Of a stretch of 64,000 bases of DNA, positions 51,752-59,960 are shown piece by piece. This DNA is from CALZBJ01 sp945619025. GTDB taxonomy: Bacteria; Pseudomonadota; Gammaproteobacteria; Cardiobacteriales; Wohlfahrtiimonadaceae. The notes below the pieces were generated by a model. The model had not been told where the DNA came from. It searched no databases and saw only the letters and a list, made by a program, of their open reading frames with translations. The translations under genes were made by a program, and so were the position numbers. Every line of letters starts with the position of its first letter. The first letter of the stretch is position 1. The stretch lies in contig CALZBJ010000001.1 of the NCBI GenBank assembly GCA_945619025.1, positions 248,001-312,000 on the forward strand. Direction: 5' to 3'.

Positions 51752-51799
51752 TCAAAAGTAACCACAAATCAACCACAAATAAAAAAGGAAAAGAAGCAT
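51752..51799 (-). CDS. Candidate leader peptide of the pheST attenuator
   Basis: A 15-codon ORF, MLLFLFYLWLICGYF, ending 14 bp before the pheS ATG. It has three Phe, two Tyr, one Trp and four Leu codons and an AAAGG 7 nt before its ATG. In E. coli the pheST operon has a Phe-rich leader peptide (PheM) at the same place. Here the ribosome-binding site, start codon and first six codons lie inside the terminator hairpin at 51781-51816. Small, so chance is possible. Confidence 0.5.
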   Translation of the reverse strand: MLLFLFYLWLICGYF

Positions 51800-51816
51800 A
51801 GTGCACCTTTTCCTTT
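51781..51816 (-). terminator. Terminator/attenuator upstream of pheS
   Basis: On the minus strand AAAGGAAAAG pairs perfectly with CTTTTCCTTT around a 13-nt loop, followed by further T. It separates rplT from pheS. The 5' arm holds the ribosome-binding site and the loop holds the ATG of the leader ORF, so ribosome loading there would prevent the hairpin. Confidence 0.8.
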
Positions 51817-51846
51817 CTAATAATACGGCTATAAAACCTAAAAGGT

Positions 51847-52203
51847 TTAAGCTAGTGCTGCTTTAGCTTGGTTTGCTAAAACCTCAAAGCCCGCCTTATC
51901 ATGAACAGCCATGTCCGCAAGAACTTTACGGTCAATTTCGATGTTCGCTTTCTTAAGACCGTTGATAAAACGGCTGTATGAAAGACCACATTCGCGTGCT
52001 GCCGCATTAATACGTACGATCCAAAGTGAACGGAAGTTACGTTTGTTTTGACGGCGGTCACGATATGCGTACTGACCTGCTTTGATTACTGCTTGATGTG
52101 CTGCACGGATTGTACGTGAGCGTGCACCATAGTAACCTTTTGCTTTCTTTAAAATCTTTTTGTGACGTGCTTTGGTAATAGTACCACGTTTAACTCTTGC
52201 CAT
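51847..52203 (-). CDS. rplT: 50S ribosomal protein L20
   Basis: Early-assembly 23S rRNA-binding protein and, in E. coli, translational repressor of rpmI-rplT. MARVKRGTITKARHKKILKKAKGYYGARSRTIRAA and RDRRQNKRNFRSLWIVRINAAAR are diagnostic. Length 118 aa is usual. It lies 18 bp after rpmI. Confidence 0.98.
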   Translation of the reverse strand: MARVKRGTITKARHKKILKKAKGYYGARSRTIRAAHQAVIKAGQYAYRDRRQNKRNFRSLWIVRINAAARECGLSYSRFINGLKKANIEIDRKVLADMAVHDKAGFEVLANQAKAALA

Positions 52204-52221
52204 TTCTTACTTCTCCTCAAC

Positions 52222-52419
52222 TTATGCGTACGGCATTAATCTGCTAATTGACTTTTTGTCCGCAGCGGAAACCAATTTATCTGCACGTAAATGTCTTTTA
52301 CGTTTAGTTGATTTCTTTGTGAGGATATGACTTCTGTGTGAAGAATGGCGCTTAAAGTTACCGCCGCCATTTTTGGCAAAGCGCTTTTTCGCACTACTAT
52401 TCGTTTTTAATTTTGGCAT
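52222..52419 (-). CDS. rpmI: 50S ribosomal protein L35
   Basis: Very basic 65-aa large-subunit protein. MPKLKTNSSAKKRFAKNGGGNFKRHSSHRSHILTKKSTKRKRHLR is the family pattern. Middle gene of infC-rpmI-rplT, 43 bp after infC. Confidence 0.97.
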   Translation of the reverse strand: MPKLKTNSSAKKRFAKNGGGNFKRHSSHRSHILTKKSTKRKRHLRADKLVSAADKKSISRLMPYA

Positions 52420-52462
52420 AATAATCCACTCGCATTCAAAATTACATTAATAAAAATTTGGG

Positions 52463-52978
52463 TTATTTAGTTGGCGCTAGAACCATCACCATTTGACGTC
52501 CCTCGAGACGCGGGCGCTGCTCAACGACACCATACTCTTTAAGATCTTCTTCTACGCGTAGAAGAAGTTCCATACCCAACTCTTGGTGAGCCATTTCACG
52601 CCCTCTAAAACGAAGCGTTACTTTTGCTTTATCACCATCTTTTAGGAAACGTATCAGGTTGCGTAGTTTTACCTGATAATCCCCTTCATCCGTCGCAGGA
52701 CGGAATTTTACTTCTTTGATCTGTGTTTGACGCTGGCGTTTACGTGCTTCAGCGGCCTTTTTCTGCTGCTCGAACTTGAATTTACCATAGTTCATAATGC
52801 GGCATACGGGCGGTCTCGCGTTGGGCGACACCTCCACTAAATCAAGCCCATCATTATAAGCCATGTCGAGCGCATCTGCAAGACTTACGATGCCTTTTTG
52901 TTCGCCCGCTTCATCAATTAAGCGTACTTCACGTGATGAGATTGCTTCATTGATTCGGTGTTCGTTTTGATTACTGAT
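52463..52978 (-). CDS. infC: Translation initiation factor IF-3, probable AUC start
   Basis: Binds the 30S subunit and checks start-codon selection. From the first ATG (52864) only 133 aa result, lacking half of the N-domain. The same frame stays open upstream and encodes ISNQNEHRINEAISS and REVRLIDEAGEQKGIVSLA, the expected IF3 N-terminus. There is no ATG, GTG or TTG there; ATC at 52978 lies 9 nt after AGGAG. IF3 genes commonly start at a rare codon (AUU in E. coli), which allows IF3 to repress its own synthesis. Length from ATC is 171 aa, normal. The start codon is an inference. Confidence 0.9.
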   Translation of the reverse strand: MSNQNEHRINEAISSREVRLIDEAGEQKGIVSLADALDMAYNDGLDLVEVSPNARPPVCRIMNYGKFKFEQQKKAAEARKRQRQTQIKEVKFRPATDEGDYQVKLRNLIRFLKDGDKAKVTLRFRGREMAHQELGMELLLRVEEDLKEYGVVEQRPRLEGRQMVMVLAPTK

Positions 52979-53039
52979 AACTCATTTCTCCTATTGGTTA
53001 ATGTTAATCATCAAAGTTACGTTAAATTTATAATAATCT

Positions 53040-54965
53040 CTAATTATACTGATTCTTGTTTAAATATTCTACAAATTCATTAATCTGCATGGTACTTAAA
53101 TCTTGACCTTCACGTGTACGAACCGCCACTAAGCCGAGCTCATCCTCGCGCGCGCCCACCACAACGATGTATGGAATGCGGCCTACAGTTGCTTCACGGA
53201 TCTTATAACCGATCTTTTCATTACGGGTATCAAGCTTAACGCGGAAGCCTCGATTTCGAAGTGTTTCTGCCACTTGCGTTGCATACTCATCTTGATGATT
53301 GGTGATGGTGGTCACAATCACTTGTTCAGGCGCGAGCCAGAGCGGGAATGATCCTGCGTGATGCTCAATCAAGATCCCGATGAAACGCTCAAAAGAACCT
53401 AAAATTGCGCGGTGAAGCATAACCGGTGTTTTACGAGTGTTGTCTTCATCCACAAAGCTTGCGCCAAGACGCTCAGGAAGTACGAAGTCTAACTGGATCG
53501 TACCCACTTGCCATGATCGGCCGATCGCATCTTTGATGTGATATTCCACTTTAGGACCGTAGAACGCCCCTTCGCCTGGAAGCTCTTCCCAAGCGATACC
53601 GGCAGCGTTTAATGCACTGCGTAATCCTGATTCTGCGTGGTTCCAGATCTCATCGGATCCTGCACGCTGTTCAGGACGAAGCGATAATTTAATGCTGATA
53701 TCAGTAAAACCGAAATGTTTATAAACGCTCATCGCAAACGCATGGAAACGGCGAACTTCATCAACGATCTGATCATCACGACAGAAGATATGCGCATCAT
53801 CTTGAACAAATCCGCGTACGCGCATTAATCCGTGAAGCGCTCCTGATGGTTCATTACGATGGCACGATCCAAACTCCGCTAAACGTAACGGAAGGTCACG
53901 ATAGGAGTGAAGGCCATGATTGAATACTTCAATATGACAGGGACAGTTCATCGGTTTGACCGCGTAATCACGATTTTCAGACGCGGTGGTGAACATATTC
54001 TCTTTATAGTTTGCCCAGTGTCCTGAACGCTCCCAAAGTGAACGATCTGCAATCATCGGCGTGCGAATTTCAAGGTAACCCTCTTCTTTTTGACGCTCAC
54101 GCATATATTGCTCAACCACTTGCCAAATGGTCCAACCTTTCGGATGCCAAAACACCATACCTGGCGCTTCTTCTTGTAAATGGAAGAGATTTTGCGCACG
54201 ACCAATACGGCGATGGTCACGTTTTACCGCTTCTTCAACGCGTTTTAAATGTTCTTTTAATTCTTTATCGCTATTAAATGCCACCGCGTAGATACGGGTT
54301 AACATTTTATTGTTTGAATCCCCACGCCAATACGCACCAGCAACGTTTGTTAATGCAAAGGCGATATTCGCTTTTTTCACATTGGGAAGATGCGGACCAA
54401 AACAGAGGTCCATAAAGATATCTTCGCCATTATTGCCTTGACGGTAGAGCGAGATTTCCGTTTGATCTTCTGGCGCATGCTCGATGATATCGGCTTTGTA
54501 GATTTCACCTTTATTGAGGAAATAATCGATCGCGGCTTGTCGATCCCACATTTCGCGGGTGACATCTAAGCCCTCTTTAATGATCTCACGCATGCGCTTT
54601 TCAATCGCAGGGAGATCTTCAGGAACGATCGGCTCTTCAAAATCCACGTCATAATAAAACCCGTGTTCAATCGTTGGTCCGATCGCAAGTTTTGCCGTCG
54701 GATAGAGATCTTTGACTGCCCGCGCTAAAATTTGAGCGGCTAACGTATGACGAATAATATCAAGACCCGCTTCGTCTCGTCCCGTCAGTACACGGAAATC
54801 CACATCGGTCGTAATGGTGTGTGATAAATCCTTATCCACGCCGTCCACTACAATCCCGACCGCTGCTTTCGCAAGGCCTGGCCCAATATCATTCACAATA
54901 TCAAAACCAGTGACATCACCGTCGTATTTACGCTCACTACCATCTGGTAATTTAACTATAGGCAT
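53040..54965 (-). CDS. thrS: Threonine-tRNA ligase
   Basis: Class II synthetase. In order: TGS domain (1-60), editing domain with its His/Cys cluster (about 65-225), catalytic core with VKPMNCPCHIEVF (zinc-binding Cys), RYRDLPLRLAEFGSCHRNEPSGALHGLMRVRGF-type motif 2 and HRAILGSFERFIGILIEH motif 3, and the anticodon domain from about 540. Length 641 aa is normal. First gene of thrS-infC-rpmI-rplT; the infC start lies 61 bp downstream of its stop. Confidence 0.98.
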   Translation of the reverse strand: MPIVKLPDGSERKYDGDVTGFDIVNDIGPGLAKAAVGIVVDGVDKDLSHTITTDVDFRVLTGRDEAGLDIIRHTLAAQILARAVKDLYPTAKLAIGPTIEHGFYYDVDFEEPIVPEDLPAIEKRMREIIKEGLDVTREMWDRQAAIDYFLNKGEIYKADIIEHAPEDQTEISLYRQGNNGEDIFMDLCFGPHLPNVKKANIAFALTNVAGAYWRGDSNNKMLTRIYAVAFNSDKELKEHLKRVEEAVKRDHRRIGRAQNLFHLQEEAPGMVFWHPKGWTIWQVVEQYMRERQKEEGYLEIRTPMIADRSLWERSGHWANYKENMFTTASENRDYAVKPMNCPCHIEVFNHGLHSYRDLPLRLAEFGSCHRNEPSGALHGLMRVRGFVQDDAHIFCRDDQIVDEVRRFHAFAMSVYKHFGFTDISIKLSLRPEQRAGSDEIWNHAESGLRSALNAAGIAWEELPGEGAFYGPKVEYHIKDAIGRSWQVGTIQLDFVLPERLGASFVDEDNTRKTPVMLHRAILGSFERFIGILIEHHAGSFPLWLAPEQVIVTTITNHQDEYATQVAETLRNRGFRVKLDTRNEKIGYKIREATVGRIPYIVVVGAREDELGLVAVRTREGQDLSTMQINEFVEYLNKNQYN

Positions 54966-55015
54966 TCAATTACTCCAATCATCAAATTTACTTATTTAAA
55001 TGCAGCCAAACCTTA

Positions 55016-55044
55016 ATTATAGAGCCAACCGCTTTAGATCACAA
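55016..55044 (-). promoter_or_regulatory. Sigma-70 promoter for thrS
   Basis: Minus-strand TTGTGA, 17-bp spacer, TATAAT. The start would be near 55009, leaving a leader of about 44 nt, too short for the long tRNA-mimic operator of E. coli thrS. The rest of the 320-bp gap (55045-55286) is AT-rich and should contain the cytochrome c4 promoter, but I cannot pick one out. Confidence 0.6.
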
Positions 55045-55286
55045 ACTCAATATTGTGCTTATTTATAGAGAATAAACGATAAATGATCGCAAGCCGTGAT
55101 ACGCTTAACTATTCACCCAACTCTATGTATAAAGTCATCTCTTCGAACTAAAGCCTAGGTTCTTTACCTAAATCACTACATATTTTATAAAAATTATATT
55201 AGAATATAGAAATAATTTCGTTGAAATGTTAACTTACTCAAGATTAACAGTATGAAAATCATAATTTTTTAGGAGATAAGAAAGCT

Positions 55287-56114
55287 GTGCGTTTCAATTA
55301 TAAAACTCTACTAGGAATCGGTCTTTCTACGCTGCTTTTGTCTAGCGTACAAGCCAAAGAAATCCCCTTGGATAATCCCCTCCCTGCGAACTTTGTGCCT
55401 AGCGCAGAAATCGGCCTCGAGCTTGCTAGAACCACCTGTGGAACTTGTCACGGCCTTCAAGGAGATGGTGTTATTCGCGACAAAGAAGGCAATCCTCGTT
55501 TAAATAAAGCGGGCGAGCCAATGTCAATGGGTCCAACATTCCCACGTCTAGCGGGACAACATCCTGAATATATCCTTCAGCAATTACGCTCACTACAAAT
55601 CTCCCACATGGATCCTGAGCGTGCGAAAAAAGAGGGAATCTACCGCGTTGAAGTGCAAATGATGCCATACGTATCAATGCCAATGATGGGCGGTAAAATG
55701 CTCGATTCTGAGATGGCAGCTCATATCGCTGCATGGTTCTCATCGCAAAAACCTGTCCTTGCCGACGCAGCAAAAACTCCTAGCAACGAATTTGAAACAC
55801 GCATCGACTACCTCTACCGTGGTGGTGACGTTAACCGCAACATCCCTGCGTGTTCATCATGCCATAGCCCATCAGGAATGGGGAACGGTCCTGCAAAATA
55901 TCCAATGATCGCAGGCCAATATGCGCAATACACCGAAAAACAACTCTTCGCATTTAAAAATAGCCGTGCTGAAAAAGCGGTTCGTAGCAACGACCCAGAG
56001 CGCATGATGCGTGATATCGCCGAGCGCTTAACTGATGAAGAGATTAAAGGGTTAGCAAAATATATTGAAACTCTCCAAATCAAACGCCCAACGATTCGTC
56101 AAGCGAACAACTAA
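55287..56114 (+). CDS. Dihaem cytochrome c4
   Basis: Periplasmic or membrane-associated electron carrier of 275 aa. A signal peptide (about 1-23, ending VQA) precedes two class I cytochrome c domains with haem motifs CGTCH (51-55) and CSSCH (189-193). Each is followed by a Met-rich segment that can supply the axial ligand. Domain 1 has an insert (about 60-80 and 108-135) that makes the protein longer than the usual c4 of about 210 aa. It starts with GTG after AGGAG. It lies upstream of dsbA, as in Pseudomonas. Confidence 0.88.
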   Translation: MRFNYKTLLGIGLSTLLLSSVQAKEIPLDNPLPANFVPSAEIGLELARTTCGTCHGLQGDGVIRDKEGNPRLNKAGEPMSMGPTFPRLAGQHPEYILQQLRSLQISHMDPERAKKEGIYRVEVQMMPYVSMPMMGGKMLDSEMAAHIAAWFSSQKPVLADAAKTPSNEFETRIDYLYRGGDVNRNIPACSSCHSPSGMGNGPAKYPMIAGQYAQYTEKQLFAFKNSRAEKAVRSNDPERMMRDIAERLTDEEIKGLAKYIETLQIKRPTIRQANN

Positions 56115-56182
56115 ATCGCCCTTGAATCCATTGGACGCTTCGCTTTAATTGAGAGCGCGAGCTATGCGAACAATCTATAAAT

Positions 56183-56237
56183 CCCCTATTTGAACGATAA
56201 TCCTAAAAGGTCGTATACTGTTCAACTAGGGGTTTTT
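56183..56237 (+). terminator. Long-loop terminator of cytochrome c4 that overlaps the dsbA promoter
   Basis: CCCCTATTTGAAC pairs with GTTCAACTAGGGG at 12 of 13 positions, followed by T5. The 24-nt loop carries TATACT. The 5' arm includes the dsbA -35. See the promoter entry at 56190-56219. Confidence 0.7.
56190..56219 (+). promoter_or_regulatory. Candidate promoter for dsbA
   Basis: TTGAAC, 18-bp spacer, TATACT, lying in the 5' arm and loop of the preceding terminator. The leader would be about 53 nt. Confidence 0.5.
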
Positions 56238-56278
56238 ATTTTCCCCTCCGTAATAACTAAAAGAGGATCGAACTGACT

Positions 56279-56974
56279 ATGAAACGACTACTATTTTCGT
56301 TTGTTGCACTTTTAACCTTAGTGACGCAAGTCGCAACGGCCCAATCAACCGATGCTGCCTTGTACGAAACCCTTTCAAACAAAGCGCCCCTTCTTGAAGG
56401 TGAAGCGAATAAAGTGGAAGTGGTCTTGGTATTTTCCTACACCTGTGGCACCTGTTATCGCTTAGACCCCTATATCGAAAAATGGGCGAAAGTAAATGAA
56501 GAGAAGGTCAATTATGTTCGCCTTCCCTACCCAGGCCCGCGCACCAGTGAGCTCTACGCAAAAACCTATTACGCCTTTGAAGCGATGGACCAAGTTGAGC
56601 CCTATCACTCTGCATTTTTTGACGCGATCTTCAACGACAATCAGCGCTTTATCAAAAAAGAAGCCATTGCCGATTATTTCGCAAAAAAATATGACATGGA
56701 CAAAAAAGCGTTCTTAGCGGGCTACGATTCATTTGCTACCAATCTTAAATTTAAGCGCTCTGCGGAATATATGAGTAAATATTATCGCGTTAACTACACT
56801 CCTGCGGTGATTGTAAACGGTGAATACGTGCTCGATATCGAAAAAGCGAATCGCTTAAATAATGCGAATGTCTCACCGTTTGATCAATTTATTATGGTGC
56901 TTGATGGCCTCGTAAAACAGCTCTCTGAGAAAGATGCGAGCGCCAACAGTGACACTAACGCCGACGAAAAATAA
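56279..56974 (+). CDS. dsbA: Thiol:disulfide interchange protein, DsbA family, with a CGTC active site
   Basis: Periplasmic disulfide-forming oxidoreductase. Signal peptide about 1-21 (ending ATA), thioredoxin fold with active site Cys56-Gly-Thr-Cys59 in VFSYTCGTCYRLDP, helical insert, and cis-Pro in NYTPAVIVNGEYVLD. Length 231 aa. The Gly-Thr dipeptide differs from the CPHC of classical DsbA and should change the redox potential. The fold, cis-Pro and position after cytochrome c4 favour DsbA. The tail (about 218-231) is polar and disordered. Confidence 0.87.
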   Translation: MKRLLFSFVALLTLVTQVATAQSTDAALYETLSNKAPLLEGEANKVEVVLVFSYTCGTCYRLDPYIEKWAKVNEEKVNYVRLPYPGPRTSELYAKTYYAFEAMDQVEPYHSAFFDAIFNDNQRFIKKEAIADYFAKKYDMDKKAFLAGYDSFATNLKFKRSAEYMSKYYRVNYTPAVIVNGEYVLDIEKANRLNNANVSPFDQFIMVLDGLVKQLSEKDASANSDTNADEK

Positions 56975-56994
56975 CGTTTTACCAGTGAAACATC

Positions 56995-57026
56995 AAAGGG
57001 ATGGGATTTAACACCGTCCCTTTTTT
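56995..57026 (+). terminator. dsbA terminator
   Basis: AAAGGGA pairs with TCCCTTT, with a weaker inner GG/CC pair, followed by T6; 20 bp past the dsbA stop. Confidence 0.75.
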
Positions 57027-57110
57027 ATTTCAATTTTTTGAGCCCTTTTGTTCAGGCGCCCCATTCTGTACAATGGTAAATCGCTTTTAAATTTTCGAAA
57101 ACGAGGCCTT

Positions 57111-57947
57111 ATGACATCATCTCTCTTTTTTGAGCCGAACTTCGATCCTGTCATGCTAAAGATCGGTCCGCTCGCCATTCATTGGTATGGATTTATGTAC
57201 ATTCTCGCGCTCTTTGTGATTATTGCCGTGGGGTCGTATCGCGCAAAGCAACCTAACTCCGGTTGGAAAAAGAGCGAAGTGAGCGATCTGGCCTTCTATC
57301 TCTTTTTAGGGGTGGTGCTTGGCGGACGCATTGGCTACACGCTTTTCTATCAATTTGAAACCTTTATTCACAACCCGCTCTACCTACTCGGCATTACCGA
57401 AAATGGATTGTCATGGGCCGGAATGAGCTTCCATGGCGGGCTGTTAGGGGTGATTGTGGCCGCCTTTTTCGCAACGCGTAAATTTAAAAAATCCTTTGCC
57501 GAGATTGCCGATTTTATCGCCCCACTTGCGCCGATTGGCTTGTTGCTTGGCCGATTAGGCAACTTTATTAATAGCGAATTATGGGGAAAACCCACCGATC
57601 AAACCTGGGGATTTCTCTTTCATACCGCGCCCGATTATCTCTACGGAATCTATCGCCATCCATCGATGCTCTATGAAGCGGCTTTAGAGGGTTTTGCGCT
57701 CTTTCTTATTTTATGGATCTATACCCGTAAACCGCGCCCAGCCTTCGCGCCTTCTGCGCTCTTTTTAATGGGCTATGGCATTTTCCGTTTTATCGTGGAA
57801 TTTTACCGCGAACCCGATGCTCATCTTGGCTATCTCGCCGGCGATTGGCTCACTATGGGCATGATTCTCTGCATCCCGATGATTCTCGGCGGTGCGCTTC
57901 TATTTATCTATGCATATCGAGGAAAACACGATGCAGCAATATCTTGA
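57111..57947 (+). CDS. lgt: Prolipoprotein diacylglyceryl transferase
   Basis: First step of lipoprotein maturation: moves diacylglycerol from phosphatidylglycerol to the lipobox Cys. About seven helices; the Lgt signature GRLGNFINSELWGKPTD is at about 163-179, with the conserved HPSMLYEA and RFIVEFYREPD further on. ATG 57111 has GAGG 5 nt upstream and the family N-terminus; the ORF extends 21 codons upstream. Length 278 aa. Its 3' end overlaps thyA by 17 bp. Confidence 0.96.
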   Translation: MTSSLFFEPNFDPVMLKIGPLAIHWYGFMYILALFVIIAVGSYRAKQPNSGWKKSEVSDLAFYLFLGVVLGGRIGYTLFYQFETFIHNPLYLLGITENGLSWAGMSFHGGLLGVIVAAFFATRKFKKSFAEIADFIAPLAPIGLLLGRLGNFINSELWGKPTDQTWGFLFHTAPDYLYGIYRHPSMLYEAALEGFALFLILWIYTRKPRPAFAPSALFLMGYGIFRFIVEFYREPDAHLGYLAGDWLTMGMILCIPMILGGALLFIYAYRGKHDAAIS

Positions 57948-58725
57948 TCTTATCAAAAAAGTGCGCGACGAAGGGACCTTCAAGGACGATCGCACCGGAA
58001 CTGGCACCTATTCGATCTTTGGTCATCAGATGCGCTTCAACCTGCAAGAGGGTTTTCCCCTTGTTACCACGAAAAAACTTCATCTGCGCTCCATTATTTA
58101 TGAACTGTTATGGTTTTTAAACGGCGATACCAACGTGCAATATCTCCAAGATAATGGCGTTCGGATCTGGAATGAATGGGCTGATGAAGCGGGAAATTTA
58201 GGCCCAGTGTACGGCGCGCAGTGGCGCAGCTGGCCTACCCGTGATGGAAAAACGATCGACCAGATCGCCAATCTTATTCATGATATTAAGCACACACCCG
58301 ATTCCCGCCGTCTTATTGTCAGTGCGTGGAATGTGGGCGAGCTTGCTAACATGGCGCTTCCACCGTGCCATCTTCTGTTTCAATTTTATGTTGCTGATGG
58401 CAAGCTCTCGTGCCAGCTCTATCAGCGCTCCGCCGATCTCTTTTTGGGCGTACCCTTTAATATCGCGAGCTACTCACTCTTAACCCATATGGTCGCCCAT
58501 GTAACCGGATTAGAGGTGGGTGATTTTATCTGGACCGGCGGCGATTGCCATCTCTATAGCAATCATTTAGAGCAAGTGGACCTTCAACTCTCTCGCTCAC
58601 CCCGCACACTGCCGAAACTTAAAATCGATACACAAGCGACCGATATTTTTAGCTTTGAATTTGAGGATTTTATCATCGAAGAGTACAATCCTCACCCTGC
58701 CATTCGCGCTCAAGTAGCCGTATAA
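57931..58725 (+). CDS. thyA: Thymidylate synthase
   Basis: Makes dTMP from dUMP with methylene-tetrahydrofolate. MQQYLDLIKKVRDEGTFKDDRTGTGT opens the protein; the nucleophilic Cys lies in MALPPCHLLFQFYV; QRSADLFLGVPFNIASYSLLTHM and GGDCHLYSNH bind dUMP. Length 264 aa equals E. coli ThyA. ATG 57931 has GAGG 8 nt upstream and overlaps lgt, the same gene order as in E. coli. dfrA is not adjacent. Confidence 0.98.
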   Translation: MQQYLDLIKKVRDEGTFKDDRTGTGTYSIFGHQMRFNLQEGFPLVTTKKLHLRSIIYELLWFLNGDTNVQYLQDNGVRIWNEWADEAGNLGPVYGAQWRSWPTRDGKTIDQIANLIHDIKHTPDSRRLIVSAWNVGELANMALPPCHLLFQFYVADGKLSCQLYQRSADLFLGVPFNIASYSLLTHMVAHVTGLEVGDFIWTGGDCHLYSNHLEQVDLQLSRSPRTLPKLKIDTQATDIFSFEFEDFIIEEYNPHPAIRAQVAV

Positions 58726-58731
58726 ATCATC

Positions 58732-59190
58732 ATGATCGACGAAAATAATCTTGTACACGCCTACACCGATGGCGCCTGCAGTGGAAACCCTGGCCCAGGC
58801 GGTTGGGGCGTTCTATTAAAATATCGAGGGCATGAAAAAGAGCTCTCAGGCTTTGCCCCTGAAACCACCAACAATCGCATGGAACTTATGGCCGCCATTA
58901 TGGCGCTCGAAGCGCTCAATCGCCCTTGTCATGTGGCTCTTTCTACCGATTCCCGCTACGTTCAGCAAGGCATCTTAAATTGGGTGCAAAACTGGATTAA
59001 AAAGGGCTGGAAAACGGCGAGCAATAAGCCGGTGAGCAATCAAGATCTCTGGCAACGTCTATTAGAGGCTGAAAAACGCCATCTATCGGTGGATTGGCGC
59101 TGGGTTAAAGGCCATGCCGGCCATCCTGAAAATGAACGGGCCGACGATCTCGCGACCGGCGCAATCGCACAAGCTCGTAGCGAACAATAG
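58732..59190 (+). CDS. rnhA: Ribonuclease HI
   Basis: Degrades the RNA strand of RNA-DNA hybrids. The Asp-Glu-Asp-Asp metal site is in YTDGACSGNPGPGGWG, NNRMELMAAI, STDSRYV and ERADDLA; the basic handle WIKKGWKTASNKPV is present. Length 152 aa is normal. It begins 6 bp after the thyA stop with no clear ribosome-binding site, so translation is probably coupled. Confidence 0.96.
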   Translation: MIDENNLVHAYTDGACSGNPGPGGWGVLLKYRGHEKELSGFAPETTNNRMELMAAIMALEALNRPCHVALSTDSRYVQQGILNWVQNWIKKGWKTASNKPVSNQDLWQRLLEAEKRHLSVDWRWVKGHAGHPENERADDLATGAIAQARSEQ

Positions 59191-59208
59191 CGGTAAAAGG
59201 AGAGATTC

Positions 59209-59883
59209 ATGAGTAGACAAATTGTGCTCGATACGGAAACCACGGGGTTTGATCACGCAACCGGTGACCGCATTGTGGAGATCGGTTGCATCGAGATGAT
59301 CGACCGTCAAATCACCGACAATCATTATCATGTCTATATTAATCCTGAGCGAGATATGCCGGAAGAGGCGTTTAAAGTTCATGGATTGAGCGATGAGTTT
59401 TTACGCGACAAACCCCTTTTTGAAGCGGTTGGGCAATCCTTTTTAGATTACGTTAATGGCGATGAGCTAATCATTCATAATGCCGCGTTTGACGTGGGAT
59501 TCCTCGACTTTGAGCTTGAGCGCATAGGCCTGACGCCGGTGAGTAAAACCTCCAGCGTTATCGATACCTTAATTATGGCGCGCGATATGTATCCCGGGCA
59601 ACGGAATACCCTCGATGCACTCTGTCGCCGTTTAGATGTCAACAACTCCAATCGTGTGCTTCACGGCGCTCTAATTGACTCGGAGCTTCTCGCGCAAGTC
59701 TATCTTAAAATGACGGGCGGTCAGGAATCGCTGCTGCTATTTGATGATGGTAGCCAAAAAGAGAGTGATGCCGATGAGGATCTTTTAATGGCAACGGCGA
59801 AAAAGGTTTCCGGCGGTACACGAATAATCTACGCTAACGCGGAAGAGCTCGCAGCCCACGAAGCCTTTTTTAATAAAGATTAA
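59209..59883 (+). CDS. dnaQ: DNA polymerase III epsilon subunit (proofreading)
   Basis: 3'-5' exonuclease of the replicase. Exo I LDTETTGFD, Exo II HNAAFDVGFLDFEL and Exo III HGALIDSELLAQVYL give the DEDD-h active site. The C-terminal part (about 185-224) should bind PolC alpha. No clear QLxLxF clamp motif; the nearest is in the SLLLFDDG stretch. AAGGAG lies 9 nt before the ATG. Length 224 aa is slightly short of E. coli (243). It lies next to rnhA, as is common. Confidence 0.95.
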   Translation: MSRQIVLDTETTGFDHATGDRIVEIGCIEMIDRQITDNHYHVYINPERDMPEEAFKVHGLSDEFLRDKPLFEAVGQSFLDYVNGDELIIHNAAFDVGFLDFELERIGLTPVSKTSSVIDTLIMARDMYPGQRNTLDALCRRLDVNNSNRVLHGALIDSELLAQVYLKMTGGQESLLLFDDGSQKESDADEDLLMATAKKVSGGTRIIYANAEELAAHEAFFNKD

Positions 59884-59911
59884 GACTCCCACATTTAAAA
59901 CATGCTCACAC

Positions 59912-59943
59912 AAAAACGCCCCGATTGACTCGAGGCGTTTTTT
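59912..59943. terminator. Bidirectional terminator between dnaQ and the transglycosylase gene
   Basis: AAAACGCC pairs with GGCGTTTT, with an inner CCGA/TCGA continuation, and T-runs on both strands. Confidence 0.85.
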
Positions 59944-59960
59944 ATTAACTAAACCTTAAT

